NCBI RefSeq assembly: GCF_032118995.1
Contig: NC_092650.1
Span: forward strand, 2,852,001 to 2,916,000
Source of the DNA: Asterias amurensis
Lineage: Eukaryota; Echinodermata; Asteroidea; Forcipulatida; Asteriidae
Direction of reading: 5' to 3'
DNA: 64,000 bases
This document shows, piece by piece, positions 24,122-37,000 of this stretch. The position numbers were made by a program, and so were the translations under genes. The notes beneath the pieces are model-generated. The model made no database searches and was not told where the DNA came from. It saw only the letters and a list, made by a program, of their open reading frames with translations. Numbering within the stretch: position 1 is the first letter of the stretch; the number at the start of each line of letters is the position of its first letter.

Positions 24122-25520
24122 GAATACGAAGATAACAAACAAAAAACAGAGGTAGTTAGTCTTCGAGTCATTCAATAAGATTTGAGCGGCCTGTTGTGAA
24201 CCAAACTCGAAGTTCAGCAAACTTGACCGAAGAGTGACTCCAGAGTGGAATTTTATTCCGAGTGGCCGATTTTGGCTTGAATTCTTCATTCTTCCAGGGT
24301 TCTTCTAAGGTTTTGTAATCCAGTGACGTCATCGGTGACGTCATGATGGATCTAACTGCGGTGTTTTCGGCATTCTTGGCAAGGAGTTTTCCCCTCATTT
24401 TAAAGGGAAAAACGCATCGGCTTTCCTTACTGTTAAGGTGAGGTATGATTGAAGCGTACTGTATAGATAATTTATATTTAAAAAAATGTGCAAAATGTAA
24501 ATATTATATTTAAATACTCAACGACCTATGTTCTTGCAATTTATTTTGTAACTTTACATTGTTTTGTTATTTAACGTTGTTTTGAGGGGTATTTTGACCA
24601 ATTGAATGACTATTCTAGTGCTATTAACAAGGAATACTTTGGACAAGACTTTGTTAAGAAGTAAAACACATTTGAAGTTGTTAGGTTTGATTTTCGCCGA
24701 AAGATTTTGTCCTTTCGCTTTTCTCTTAACTTGTGACAGGCTATTTCAATTCAAAAACCATACACAATATTTTGTTCAATGCCAAGGGCAAGCCATTTAC
24801 CATCATTGTCATATTTTATTTTTTTTGGCAATAATGAATAATGGCCTCTGAAATGGGTGAAAGCTTAAAACTTTTTGCGAATCTACAAAAATACATATGT
24901 AGGTCTACTCTTCAGTTCTTGACTTTGGAGTCAAGTCCGCATTGGAACGGTTCGATTGTTGTAATGCTATATCAATGTAGCTGCATACAAATTAAATCAT
25001 TTTGAAAGGGTTTTTGTCCACTGAGATATCGCCGTTACCGCGGTAACGCTTCACAAATTCAATCTATTTTGGTACAACAATCTACATATTTTTATTTAAC
25101 CAAAAATAATACCTTCGAAGCGAAATGTTTATCTAACTGCTTTATATACTATCAAAAGCCAATCTGGCTTCTTACCAACAGTTGTTATTGCCAATAATTA
25201 ACTAAAAGACTGAGTACTTTCTTTTGACTAATGATCTTTTGACAGAATGTTAACATGCTAGGAGCATAAACACACGACATTGGTTGATTCATGAATGTGT
25301 GAAAATGATCGTGTTTATAAATTTGAAGTATTATTAAAAAACCACCCTTTTTTATTGCAATTGTTGTATGTTTCGACAAAATATAGCAGTAATCCGAAAA
25401 AAGAAACACTTGTGGTATTAAGATTCTTTATAAAATAAATGAAGTCAAATCCTCAAAATGTATTTCTGGAAATGTATTCGAGTCAAAAAGGTATCATCGA
25501 GTGACCGACAGTAATAATGA
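24122..25520. other. 3' flank of galactosyltransferase
   Basis: AT-rich. A poly(A) signal could not be assigned, and no other gene was seen. Confidence 0.35.
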
Positions 25521-25524
25521 CATC

Positions 25525-25706
25525 ACTAGTGCCCAAATTACACCCAAACAAGCACAAACATCTTGCTTAGCAGGACCTTGTTACCAGCAGCCAAAGTCCT
25601 ATTAAGTCTTACATTGTTGCAACTGGTGCCCCACTCAATGTTTTGCTTAGCAAAGAATTTTGCAGTATTTTTTTGTTTAACAGCTTCAATGAAATTAGGC
25701 TCCGGA
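25525..25706. mobile_element. Family F foldback element, old copy
   Basis: Keeps TTGCTTAGCAGGA and TTTTGCTTAGCAAAGAA and an AATGAAATTAGGCTCC end. Confidence 0.4.
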
Positions 25707-25995
25707 GTTCTCACTTAATGGAATCAAATGGAAACACCCTTGACTAAAGCTCCTTAATGTTTAGTTTTGTTGAGAAGCTCAACGAGTCTTGTGGAAAATA
25801 ACAAAAATGGTTTTAATTCATCCGCAGTTATTGCATGTTTCAGCAGCGATATTAATGTTTGCAATATTTCATCAGAATGTGAGATTTCACTTGGTTTTTT
25901 TTACATATTTGGTATTATAGTATATGATCAAGGGGCCATTCACATTGTCAACATTTTTACAAGCGTATGCCAACCTTACGCTGGGAGGGAGGGGG

Positions 25996-26386
25996 TTAAA
26001 GGCAGCGGACACTATTGGTAATTACTCAAAATAATTATTAGCATTAAACCTTGCTTGGTAACAAGTAATGGGGAGCTGTTGACGGTATAAAAACATTGTG
26101 AGAAACGGTTCCCTCTGAAGTGACGTAGTTTTCGAGAAAAGATGTAATTTTCCACGAATTTGATTTTCAAGACCTCAGAATTAGATTTTGAGGTCTCGAA
26201 ATCAAGCATCTGAAAGCACACAACTTCGTGTGACAAGGATGTTTTTTTTGTTTTTTTTTTTAATATTTTCTCGCAACTTCGATTACCAATTGAGCTCAAA
26301 TTTTCACAGGTTTGTGCATAATGTTGAGATACACCAAGTGAGAAGACTGGTCAATGACACTATTACTAACAGTGTCCAGTCTTTAA
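25996..26386 (+). mobile_element. Family A MITE
   Basis: TTAA on both sides; central palindrome intact. Confidence 0.8.
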
Positions 26387-26389
26387 TGC

Positions 26390-27595
26390 TTGCCGTATAC
26401 TTTCGTTTTCTAGAAAACAATTTTTGTACCGATAGATAAAGACGTTTTCTTCACGTTTTCGTCAGTCAAGCTGCATCTTGTAACGGCATTTATTGGAATG
26501 CATATAATCTGTTTTAAAAAACATATACGTTCTTTATATAATTATTTGTATCAATCTGTGCGGGTAAAAAACAAGGTTTGCATGTAAATCACATTCAGTA
26601 TAGGGCATATCTCATGTAGAACTATAGTGTATGCCTACAAATCGATTTTGTTTCTTCATTGAGAACGGTTTTAGTTTGAAAATGTTGAAAGCTGTGAACG
26701 GCCACTAACTTCAATTGCTGTCATTACTTTGCAGTCGGGGGACACACACAAACCAAACAGTGACTACCCATGTGAAAAGCACTCTGGTACAAGGTCAAGT
26801 TTGGGCCTTGCTTTCCACGCGGAAATGGGGGTTACAGAATAATACTCCGCACGGCGTATATTATGAACCGTCACACATCAGAAGAAAAATAGCTTTTATA
26901 TTATTATTGCAACAACAAAAATGCATTGAAAACGAATAGCCAGTGGCTGTTCTTTCGTTTGGGTGTGCCCGGTTTGCCCGTGTGATGTTAAAAGGAAATT
27001 ACTATTGGTTTGTGAATCAAACACAATCAGTGTGTACCGAAGTGGAACTTCCATAAAAAGCAGACTTTTGAAAAACTAAATAAACATTCATACCGAGTAT
27101 AATATCGTTGATCTGAATACGTGACTCACAGATATAGACTTTATATACGTATAGGCTACAATCTTGTACGGTTTGAACTGAAAGTGAATGCAAACACTGA
27201 CCGGACTTGTAACATGTCTAAGGATTCAACTAATTATAAGACACTTTCACTCTTAAAAATCGTTTAGAACTATAAGGTCATTAATGGGGATTTCATATTA
27301 TTGTTGCCAGCCGAGGTGGGAAAAAAATGTGGAAAGCTACAAAATTAAAATAAAAAATTAAAAAATAGCCACAGTTTGTAACAAATGTCTGTAATTTTTG
27401 TTAACAATTCAACCAACCATGGGAGATTATTTTATTGAATTTGCACCAATGTTTTTTTTAGTAACACGATTGAATATGTTTTGCTGGGCCGACCATGCCA
27501 ACCAGCGCGATTATATTGTACAAACTTCTTTTCTCTCCCAAAAGCAAAATAGCCACCGAGGCAAAAATGTTTACCGGTCACTAGTTCTTATAGTC
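26390..27595. other. Spacer without recognised gene
   Basis: Only short frames; nothing recognised. Confidence 0.35.
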
Positions 27596-27599
27596 GGTT

Positions 27600-27773
27600 A
27601 CCTTTTCGAAGCCAAGGTTTCGGCTCCGTGACTCGGCTCAGGCTAGCTTGCCCCCGCGGTTGTTTTGACAATACAATTGCGCGTGCTTTGCAAACGTGCT
27701 CATTAAGGCTTCAGAACGGAGCCTGAAGCCGAATCTGGAGCCAAAGCCGTGGTTTCGAAAAGGGACTATGACC
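27600..27773. mobile_element. Family K palindrome
   Basis: TTTTCGAAGCCAAGGTTTCG at left and AAGCCGTGGTTTCGAAAAGG at right. Confidence 0.6.
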
Positions 27774-27831
27774 AAGACATTGGAATTTAATTTGTATTGC
27801 TTTATTTGCCTTTGCTTTTGTTAAGCCCGGT

Positions 27832-28023
27832 TCATACTTCCTTTGTGAATGTGAATGCGATGCGAATTTGACGTAAATTTTGACGTCACCACCTTCCTTT
27901 AACAGCGATATTCGCAAGTGAGTTGGGGAGAGGAGGGCAACTGCTGCGAGTTATTCGTAACGAATTTGTGACGTCAACATTCGCTTCGCATTCGCATTCG
28001 CAACAAGTATGAACCGGGCTTTA
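27832..28023. mobile_element. Family H palindrome
   Basis: AAGCCCGGTTCATACTTCC at left and GTATGAACCGGGCTTTA at right; the arms carry TTCGCATTCGCATTCGC. Confidence 0.7.
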
Positions 28024-28095
28024 GGCTTGCCCTCTCTTTGCATATACGCAGTGCGTGCGTGGGGTGGGATGTGCATTCTCTGCGGACAGAGTGCA

Positions 28096-28328
28096 GGGCC
28101 CAATTTCATAGAGCTGCTAAGCACAGAAATTTGCTTAGCATGAAATTTCTTCCTTGATAAAAACAGAATAACCAACCAAATTTCCATCTGTTGCATATTG
28201 CCTATTACTGATACTCAGCTGTTCCTTGCTCATCCTGAAAATCATGTAAAATTTTGGTTGGTGATCCTGTTTTTATTGAGGCAGAAATTTCATGCTAGGC
28301 AAATTAGCAGCTCTTTGAAATTGGCCCC
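28096..28328. mobile_element. Family F foldback element
   Basis: GGGCCCAATTTCATAGAGCT at left; its mirror is at right, slightly decayed. Confidence 0.7.
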
Positions 28329-28329
28329 T

Positions 28330-29653
28330 GATGACCTAGTAGCACGGGGGCGTCGCACTTCGTGTGAAAGGGGCCTAGGCACATTCTTTTCAGAACCAAC
28401 CTTCAATAGAGATTACTCACAAGGTGTGCGGGTGTTTACGTGTGGGGGGGTTTTCTGAGTAAAATCTGCGAGCGCCTTCGGCTAGGCCAATGACAGCTAC
28501 GTCACAAAGACCAAATTTAAAATGTTCAAACAAAGGAACTTGTCAATATGAGAACACACTAGAATTAAGAAAAGGCCTTGAAGCAAATTACACGATGCCA
28601 CAGTCTAGCAAACTTCCCCGTATCACACTAATTATTTTAGTTTTACAATGCCGGAAGTAAAACTAACCATTATAGTTTTATATTTAGGGCCCTACAGTGA
28701 AACAATCCTCTTGAAAGGTTATAAGCATCACATTGGGAAAGGAATAATAGAGAACCAAGAAATAAAAACATAAAGAAATCGGGAAATCAAGTCTGAGTAA
28801 AAAACAAAATATTCACGTTGTGATGTTGAGAATTACTTTTCAATATTTCAACTGCTTACGTTTCTTGGTCATAGTCGCATTTTGCGCTGAACTTTGTTTC
28901 AATACATGAGTGTTGAAGCCATTATAATATCCAAAGGCAACGGCCTCGTTCATAAATGGTCCACTTCAAACATTGATTCAACTTTCACCAGACCTCGGCC
29001 TTGCGTTGGCAAAAGGGGTTTCATCAAGAATTAAGAATGACCTGACTTATTAAGTTGAGGTCAGGGCTGGCCATTGTGTCCTTTTTGTTGTGGCAGTTCT
29101 ACTGTATTTGCTTTATTTAGCCCATGGAATGACGGCATCTTTGGATATCTAGTTTATAGCGATCACACTTTGTTTTTCACTAAACCATCTGTAAGCCTAC
29201 ATTTTATTCCATGTACTAGTGTGCCGCACTAAATAAGACAACATTCATGCTCCAAGACACGTTTTTCTCATTGATATAAACCCACTGATCCATATAAAAG
29301 GTTCGGGATCATGCAAATAATCCGAATCATGGCTCTGTGCTTCAACTTTTGAGAAGACTGGATATGGTGCTTTTTATTTGGTCATATTTTAATAGGACTT
29401 TTCCACCTATCCACCTCCCTGGCCAATTACAAGGGAGGTTGACGGAATTTTTCGTGTTTTTTAATTTTATTTTAACGCCTAATAGGTCACTACTTTTTTA
29501 GTAAAAATTCCTAATGGCTGACCTGCCAAAAATGTAAAGGAAATGTGAAGTTTATTTGTTTAAAAGTGTATAATTGGTGTTCAATGGGCTCAAGACTTTA
29601 AATGTAAACTTGAGTATCTTTGAATTTAATATTCGCTGGGGTCCTAGCTCTAT
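28330..29653. other. Spacer without recognised gene
   Basis: No coding likeness or repeat structure recognised. Confidence 0.35.
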
Positions 29654-29661
29654 GGTGTGGT

Positions 29662-30922
29662 CATTGATCTCCATTATACTGACTGGATAGGACATCGCGT
29701 CCAAACGCAGGCCGCGCGCGTATTTTTTCAAACGGGTGAAGACCGTTCGTCACACGAAATGCGTTGTACACTTTTAAACGGAGTTGCTGCAAGCAGAGAG
29801 AAGTTTTCGTCCTTTTAATTGTCATTTGGAATCGGATCAAACAAACTAAAAATGCTGATGGTGAAGTCGTGCGCGGCTGTCAATCACCGGAGGAGGGAAA
29901 ACTGAGTCGGCAAAGGGATTGTCTTTCCATAAGTAGGTAGGCCTTTGCATTTTTTTAGCGATTCATATTATTATTATTATATCTAACGTTACAAATATAA
30001 GCCGGAAATTGAAACTATCTTTCATAAAAATAGTTTTTATAGGCCAAGTATTTGTTATTTTTACCGAGCAATACTATTTTTGTTTTCTCTCCGTTACAGA
30101 TGGTTGTCTGGAATCGACGAGGACGGGAAGCCCGGATTTCAACAGATGTTTGTCATAGCATCAATAATTAAAAGGTTCGGGAAAGCGACAAGTATATGCG
30201 AATTATGTACAGACGATACAAGTTCGTTGAGAGGATCAGTCATCTCGGAAATAGCCGACTTCGTTATTTTTGACCAAAATAAAAATATTTATTTCTGGCG
30301 GAACAGTAAAACGGTTATGGAAGTTTTGCTGTTGGGATTGTTTTTCAATTAACATGATGAATAGAAGCTTAACAATAAAAAGTTTAAATTTGTTAATGGA
30401 GTCAACTCTCAATTATCACATTGTATTTTGTTTTCATCTTTCTTGTTCTTTTCCCTCGATTTTAGCGAGTATGTAGTTCTCACTCTAGTGCCTACTCGAA
30501 TTGTTTATTGTAGGAGCGACTCTTGTTTTGTCTTTATATGGTTTATTGTTATTTTCTCAATGAACTGAAAGAATAAAAAAAAAATGTACCTGAATCCAAA
30601 TACAGTTTCTCGGCCGAGTGTTTGTTTAGAAATTTAAATATCATTATCATAATACTAATAGGGCATTTGATAGAAACAAATGTAAAGTTAGTTTGCTTTA
30701 TTGCATTTCGATCAGAAACTTTTTCATACTTCAAACTATCGATCGTCATGTTTTCCCCCCATTTCTATTCTCAATTTTACAACTTCAACTGACAGACTCA
30801 AACCCGACCAAGTGCACATTAATTTACCCGTTTGAAGGAATTGCGCCGCCATTGTTGGGCCGCGTGTTTATGCACGCAGCATAGCGCAATGACCTATCCA
30901 GTCAGTATAATGGAGATCAATG
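29662..30922 (+). mobile_element. Degenerate P-element-like (THAP) DNA transposon
   Basis: Bounded by 30-bp perfect inverted repeats beginning CATTGATCTCCATTATACTG, with imperfect 8-bp flanking repeats (GGTGTGGT at 29654, GGTGCACT at 30923; 6 of 8 match). Near the left end (29857) a frame reads MVKSCAAVN, the usual opening of a THAP zinc finger as found in P-element transposases, followed by a stop after eight residues, and the second expected Cys is His. A second open stretch at 30080-30352 is not recognisable. At 1.26 kb it is too short for a full transposase, so this is a non-autonomous or decayed copy. Confidence 0.65.
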
Positions 30923-31092
30923 GGTGCACTCTTATTTCTGTTGTCGCTTCCTTTGTTTTTTAAATAGCGCCCTCTGTTGTCATATTGCGCCATCGTTGAG
31001 AGGAAATCTTTATACCGCCCTCAAGAGGCGACTGTTTCTTAGTTGCATAGTTTTGTTGTTTATGATTGCCGGGTAAAATTAAAGCATTCATA

Positions 31093-34000
31093 ATGTCAGC
31101 TTCTGCCTCAAATGCAAGGCACAAGAAACTTCTGTCCGGTTATTTGGCTTCACACAAGACCTCAAAGAATGATGGAGATATTAATCGTGACAACGCCGGG
31201 TAAGTTGATTAGATTATGGGGCCATGAATTGGGGGTAGTTTAGTTGAGTTACTCTGATTGGTTAGTAACTTAGTTGCAATAAGTTAACGTAAATGGTTAA
31301 CTTAAACCCTCCTCCCGGCCCGACGGCCGCAAGGACGGAGGGTTACGAGATTCTCTCCAGCGGCAAACGGCAATCTGGTCCAACACGTACAATTTCGAGG
31401 AAAATTTTCCGTATGGCGCCACCACTTTTTCATTCGATATGAAATATAAATATAGTATCTAATTTACCTCAATGACAAATCCCTTTTTGTAAAAATTAGT
31501 GAAATGGTGGTGGCGCCATACGGAAAGTTATCCACTACTTTTTCAGGTTTGGTTTGTTAAAACACTGAACCAGTAACTAACAGTGACACTCAGTGTAACA
31601 GACAGTGTATTTGCGATAATAATTAATGTTAACCCTTCTCCCTACGGTGGAGACGGTGGTTTACATAGACAGTATGCACAAAAATTGAAGCGTTTTCTAT
31701 GACTGTCACGACAGTCATAGAAAATGATGCTGTTTCCAAATGTAGCATGCCTATTGGGGTGCTAGTACGACCGATTTCGAAAAAAATTAGTACAGCGCCC
31801 CAATTACTGGGTCTATCTTATCTATATAACCATAATTAAATAGTGAATAAAGTGAAGGGCAACTTTGTCGGGTGGAGGGTGGGAGGAGTTGACTTTGAGA
31901 GGGGGGGAGATTGCTAGGGGTGACTTTACCGTTCTTCCTTCCATAGCTCACAGCCCTCTGCAGTGGATCTCACAGAAATGATGAAGGGCGCCCATCTAGG
32001 GCGCACCAATCAGAGTCACCCTCAGAAACAACCGTCCAATAGGAGTCCGTTATCTACAGCCACTGGCTCTTCTAAATCCAGAGGGACAGAGGCACCTAGA
32101 GGACGGAAAATACCAGGAGTTTTAAAGAGAAGAGCAACTATTTATGAGTGAGGAATTAAACATAATGTTCTTTTGCCTCCAACTTTTCTTGAAGTGGGAG
32201 AAGTTTTTCTTCATTTTCTTCAAAAACGCACACACAAAATATTTAGAATGGTGCCCTTCATTTTTAAAGGGTTTGGGTACATTTTTCTACGACACGGAAC
32301 ACAAATAATCATTAAACGTACACGGTTTAAAGATAATGATGGTAGAAAGCTTCCCTTAAAATATTACTTGCTGAGGTGTGGTAGTTTTCAAGTGCATGCG
32401 TTGATAGTACATGTATAAAACATTGTGAGAAACGGCTCCCTCTGAAGTAATCTAGTTTTCTAGAGTAGAAAGAAGTAATTTTCAACAAATTTGACTTTGA
32501 GACCTCAAGGGTGTTTTTTATCTCGCAACTTCAATGACCATTTGAGCTCATATTTTAACAGGTTTGTATTTTATGCATATGCTGAGATACACTAAGTGAG
32601 AAGGCTGGTCTCAGTGTCTTTAAGTAATTTGTTGCAACAAACATTTCTTTTTAACAATATGAATTTGTTGTATCTGTTTATTTTAAGCCTGCCTGAAGAA
32701 GTTTTGTTTCAACTGATGAGTTATCTCCCAGCCAGCAGTCTGATCAACTGCTCCTGTGTTTGTAAGAAATGGCATCATTTAGCCAATGACAAGTAAGAAA
32801 TTAAAGGCAATAGCACTTTATTTTATATACCATTTAAAGATGCTATGTCAGATTTTTGGCCGATTTGACCCCAAAATTTTGATTTAAAATTCAATTGGTA
32901 TTTTTGATGGGGGTCGAGAAAGTTACAAGCTTTCATTTGAGCCATTGCTCGAAAAAGTCCGCCAATTATTAGTAGCAGTGAAATAAAGTGCTCAAAATTA
33001 GTTTACGATGCGACCAATTCTCATGTGTTTTATAAGAAACGTTTTAAATTTTTGTCATGGTTCCTGACCATTAAAAGTTCCTAACTTGTTAGAGTGGGTG
33101 ATACTCTTTGAAATACCATTCACTAAAAAAAAACTATTTTTTAATGTTTGGGGCCAAAAATCTGACATAGCATCTTTAAATGTTTTTATCACAATGTTTC
33201 TGGGTCATCCCGCTGATAACGACTGTACTACTACAGTATTTATAGTGTTGTAATCAAATATTGTAGGAACATTACAGAATTGTTTCAAAAAAAAGTTGTC
33301 TATGATCACAGATTTACATCATCATCATCATCATCCGTCGTCCTTAGACGGAATAGCAGAAGCAGCTTTGATGAAGTGGTGCCAGGTTGCTTTGTCCCTC
33401 ATGAGTTGTTGAGTCTCGTTTTGATTGAGATTTGTGTCTCGGGTGATGGTGTCAGAGTAGCTCATTTTCCTCCTGCCGCGATTTGGATGTCCGCCAGGGG
33501 GATTCCAGAAGACCAGATGCGATATAGGTTGATCTACATAAAACTTACACAGTCTAATGATGATGATAAATAAAAAACATCCCTTGAAATATTTCTGTCT
33601 GAAATGTCATATTTGATGAGAAATAAGTAAAACAAATTTTTCGATTGGAGTTTAATGCTCAGTGAGCGTTTTATTAACATACTTTTTTACATAAAGTGCT
33701 TACACTGCCAGTAACTGTTTTGTTAGCAAAAACTAATTTTGTAATGTTCCTTTAAACATTTAGACGTATCGAACTACCAACACAGATGAATTTTCATGAT
33801 TTTATAATCAATGAGTTTTATTGATGACGCTAAACGTGACTCTCGTATTTGACAGTACACTGTGGAGGAGTCTGTATTGCTCTTATGCTGCTAGTAAGAA
33901 CGACTTGGTTGGACATCGACTGAAACCACTGGACTCGGAAAACAAAATGCGGACGTGGAAAACAAAATGCATCAGAAAGTAAGATTGAGAGCAAGTCTCT

Positions 34001-37000
34001 TTTGACTTTGATTTTCTTGTTTTTTCCAAGTTTGATTTGCTATTGCTGTTTATCCATTCCTATTTGTCAACATTCTAACTTTGAAAGCTGTCTTTCACAC
34101 AAGGCATCAGGGATGTCTGTGTGTATTTTGGACGCCCTATTTTAAACTTGGACACCTTTGTTTTATCTGTCATTTACCTGATATATAAGTAAGTGAACCA
34201 ATAGGACACCAAGTTTTTTAATTTCCTGCAGATTTTGACACCCTTTTACTAAACCCCGGCTCAAACTTTGACACTTTGTCAAACCTTGAACTTTTGAACT
34301 TCGCTCATAAAGGGGCAAGCAGTTTTTCTCTGGTAAGGGACACTTCTTTGAGGAAAATGTGAATTTGTATTGGAACTTTGGGAAGGGCAAAAGCACAGGG
34401 CACTACGGCATTTGCTGTGGGTGCCGTGGGTTATTTTCGAGACCTGCTAAGTATGATTTTCCAAACCTTTGTATTATGATCTAGTGTCTTTGTCATTGTC
34501 TGATTGGTCCAATTGATTTGCATATTTATATTGTTACAGGTGTATTGAGAAACGTGATGCAAGAATTCCGACCATGCTCAAGAAATCGAACCCCTATACA
34601 CAACTCCCTGATCGCTTTGATAAATCAATTCAGTAAGTATAAAGTCAGTATACTCCCGCTACAATTTTTGAAAGAAAAAAAAGGACAACGCACATTTTAT
34701 CTTTGAAATCTTTTCCTAGTGTGTAATAGTCTGAAAATAAAGGCACTGTACACATTTAGTAATTGTTTAAGACCAGTATTCTCAATTGAAAGAGAAAGTT
34801 TAAAGAAAAACACCTTTGTTGCATAAATTGGTGTGCTTTCAGATGCCTAAAATAATACTTCAGGACTAAAGTCTTTTAATATTTTAGTGAAAATTACCTC
34901 TTTCTCAAAAACTACTTTACTTCAGAGGGAACCATTTCTCACAATAGTTAACAGCTCCCCATTGCTCATTACCAAACGGGTTTGTATGCTAACAATTATT
35001 TTGAGTAATTACCAATAGTGTCCAGTGCCTTTTGAGTGTTTTAGTTTTTATTCTGGAGCCTTTGACTCTTCACTGTTTCTTTGATTATTTTCAGATTACT
35101 TGGTATAACTTGGGAGCTGGTTCTTAAAGACAGCAACAAGTCAAGTTTTACTTTTGCGTCTTCAGACTCATTCTCCTTCCCGATGTCTCACACAGTCAGG
35201 TTTTACCATCTAGAGTTTCCACCAATCAAAACCCTGAAGAGCCTGTCAATCATCGCTAAGGCGCCAATCTTCTTCAAAGGAAATAAAGTTGCAGATAACA
35301 GGTAGATTTCTCTTGTTAGAGAATTTTTTTTTTTAATGGAATTTCTGTTCTTTAAACTATCTTTGGGCAACCTGTTTCAATTTATGTGTTAATAGTTATA
35401 AATATGATTTTGGGGGTTGAACAAAAAATATATGGCTTCTGACTGGCATCCCCGAACAAAGATATATGACAAAATAGGAACACCGCCAACATAGGGCTAG
35501 ATAGCTCAGTTGGTAGAGCGCCGGCACATTAATCCGGAGGGCGTTGGTTCAAATCCCACTCTAGTCAATTCTTTGTTCAACCCCCAAAATCATTACAAAA
35601 TTTCCCCCGTCAGTTTCCCTTGTGGTTTATATTGATATAGTTATAAGTATACCAGAAATATTATTCTAAAACTGTTTGCTGCAAACTTTTAAATTAAAAA
35701 AAATAAAGAAAGGGTTGAATTTTAAGTAGTTTAAAAACTGCTTTAAATTTAATCCTTTCATTATTATATTTGAATTTTGCTGTCTTAAGGAGTGTTAAAG
35801 GGTTTTGATACCTTTTGTAGATCGAGTTTTTGGTCATGACATGAATCCCTACTCACTGTGAATGTAGGTATATATGTTATTAAATCTGTAGAAGCTTCAG
35901 CTTTATTAGTTGTCAAATTTTTGAGAAATTGCTTGACTCATTTCTCAAACACAACAGCACCTCAGCAAGTAATACTTTAGGGGAAGCTTTCTACCATCAT
36001 TACCTTTAAGCTCTGTAAGTTAAATGTAAATCTGTGGACATTCGTGCTTTGTGTCAAACCAACAGTATCCAAACCCCTTTAGTGGTTATTTATGTTTGCA
36101 TGACCTCTACTTTGCAGTCCGTGTCAAAGTTCACTACTCATCCAGCATGACCTGTGTTGGAAAAACTTGTCAACTAGTCATCCACCTGATGCTTATGATG
36201 ACCTTGTTGACCTTAGGGTCATAGGTCAGTGTGTACTCGTGGCTACATGGAAGGTAAGGCCGTGTCAGAATCAACGACTAAAGCTGTGGAAGTGTTGTGG
36301 CCGAGTGGTTAAGAGCACCGAATTCAAACTCTGGTGCTCCTGATCAGCAGAGTGTGGGTTCGAATCCCCAGCCTTGACACTTGTGTCCTTAAGCAAGACA
36401 CTTAACCATTGCTTCGTCCTCCGGATGGGACTTTAAGCCGTTGGCCCCATGTGTTGTGTAAACGCATGTAAAAGAACCCATTTCACTTTAATACCGAAAA
36501 GAGAAGGGGTTCGCCCCCGTGTTCTGGCTGGCTTAGCAGCATATTGCGCCACAGCACCTTGTAAACCATTACATGGTGCTAAGAATTAGGTCTCATTGTT
36601 CAAACTTCGTCCCACTCACCTTGCAGTAAAAATACCTGGCGCTTTGTATCCTTTGGCATAAGGCGCGTTATAAATAAGGTTATTATTATTATTATTATTA
36701 GCTATGGCTACGGCTGTTGCTAAGTGTGTTGGTAAGGACTTCCTATACCTCAACGCATGATGGCACAGAAATCTAGCCGTAGCCGTAGGTGAAGCCACTA
36801 ATTCAGACACAGCCTAAGCGTTACTTTTGTATTTTTTCCTGGTGAACAATTAGGCTTGAGTAACATTTAATAAGGTCATTGAAGATTTTCCCAAGGTCAC
36901 ATGAGCTACTTCTCCCTTATAGTTTGGTAACTTTTAAAGGCAGACGTTTTTTAAACCACAATATTGTCTTTGAAAAACACAGGTTACCGACCAAAATACA

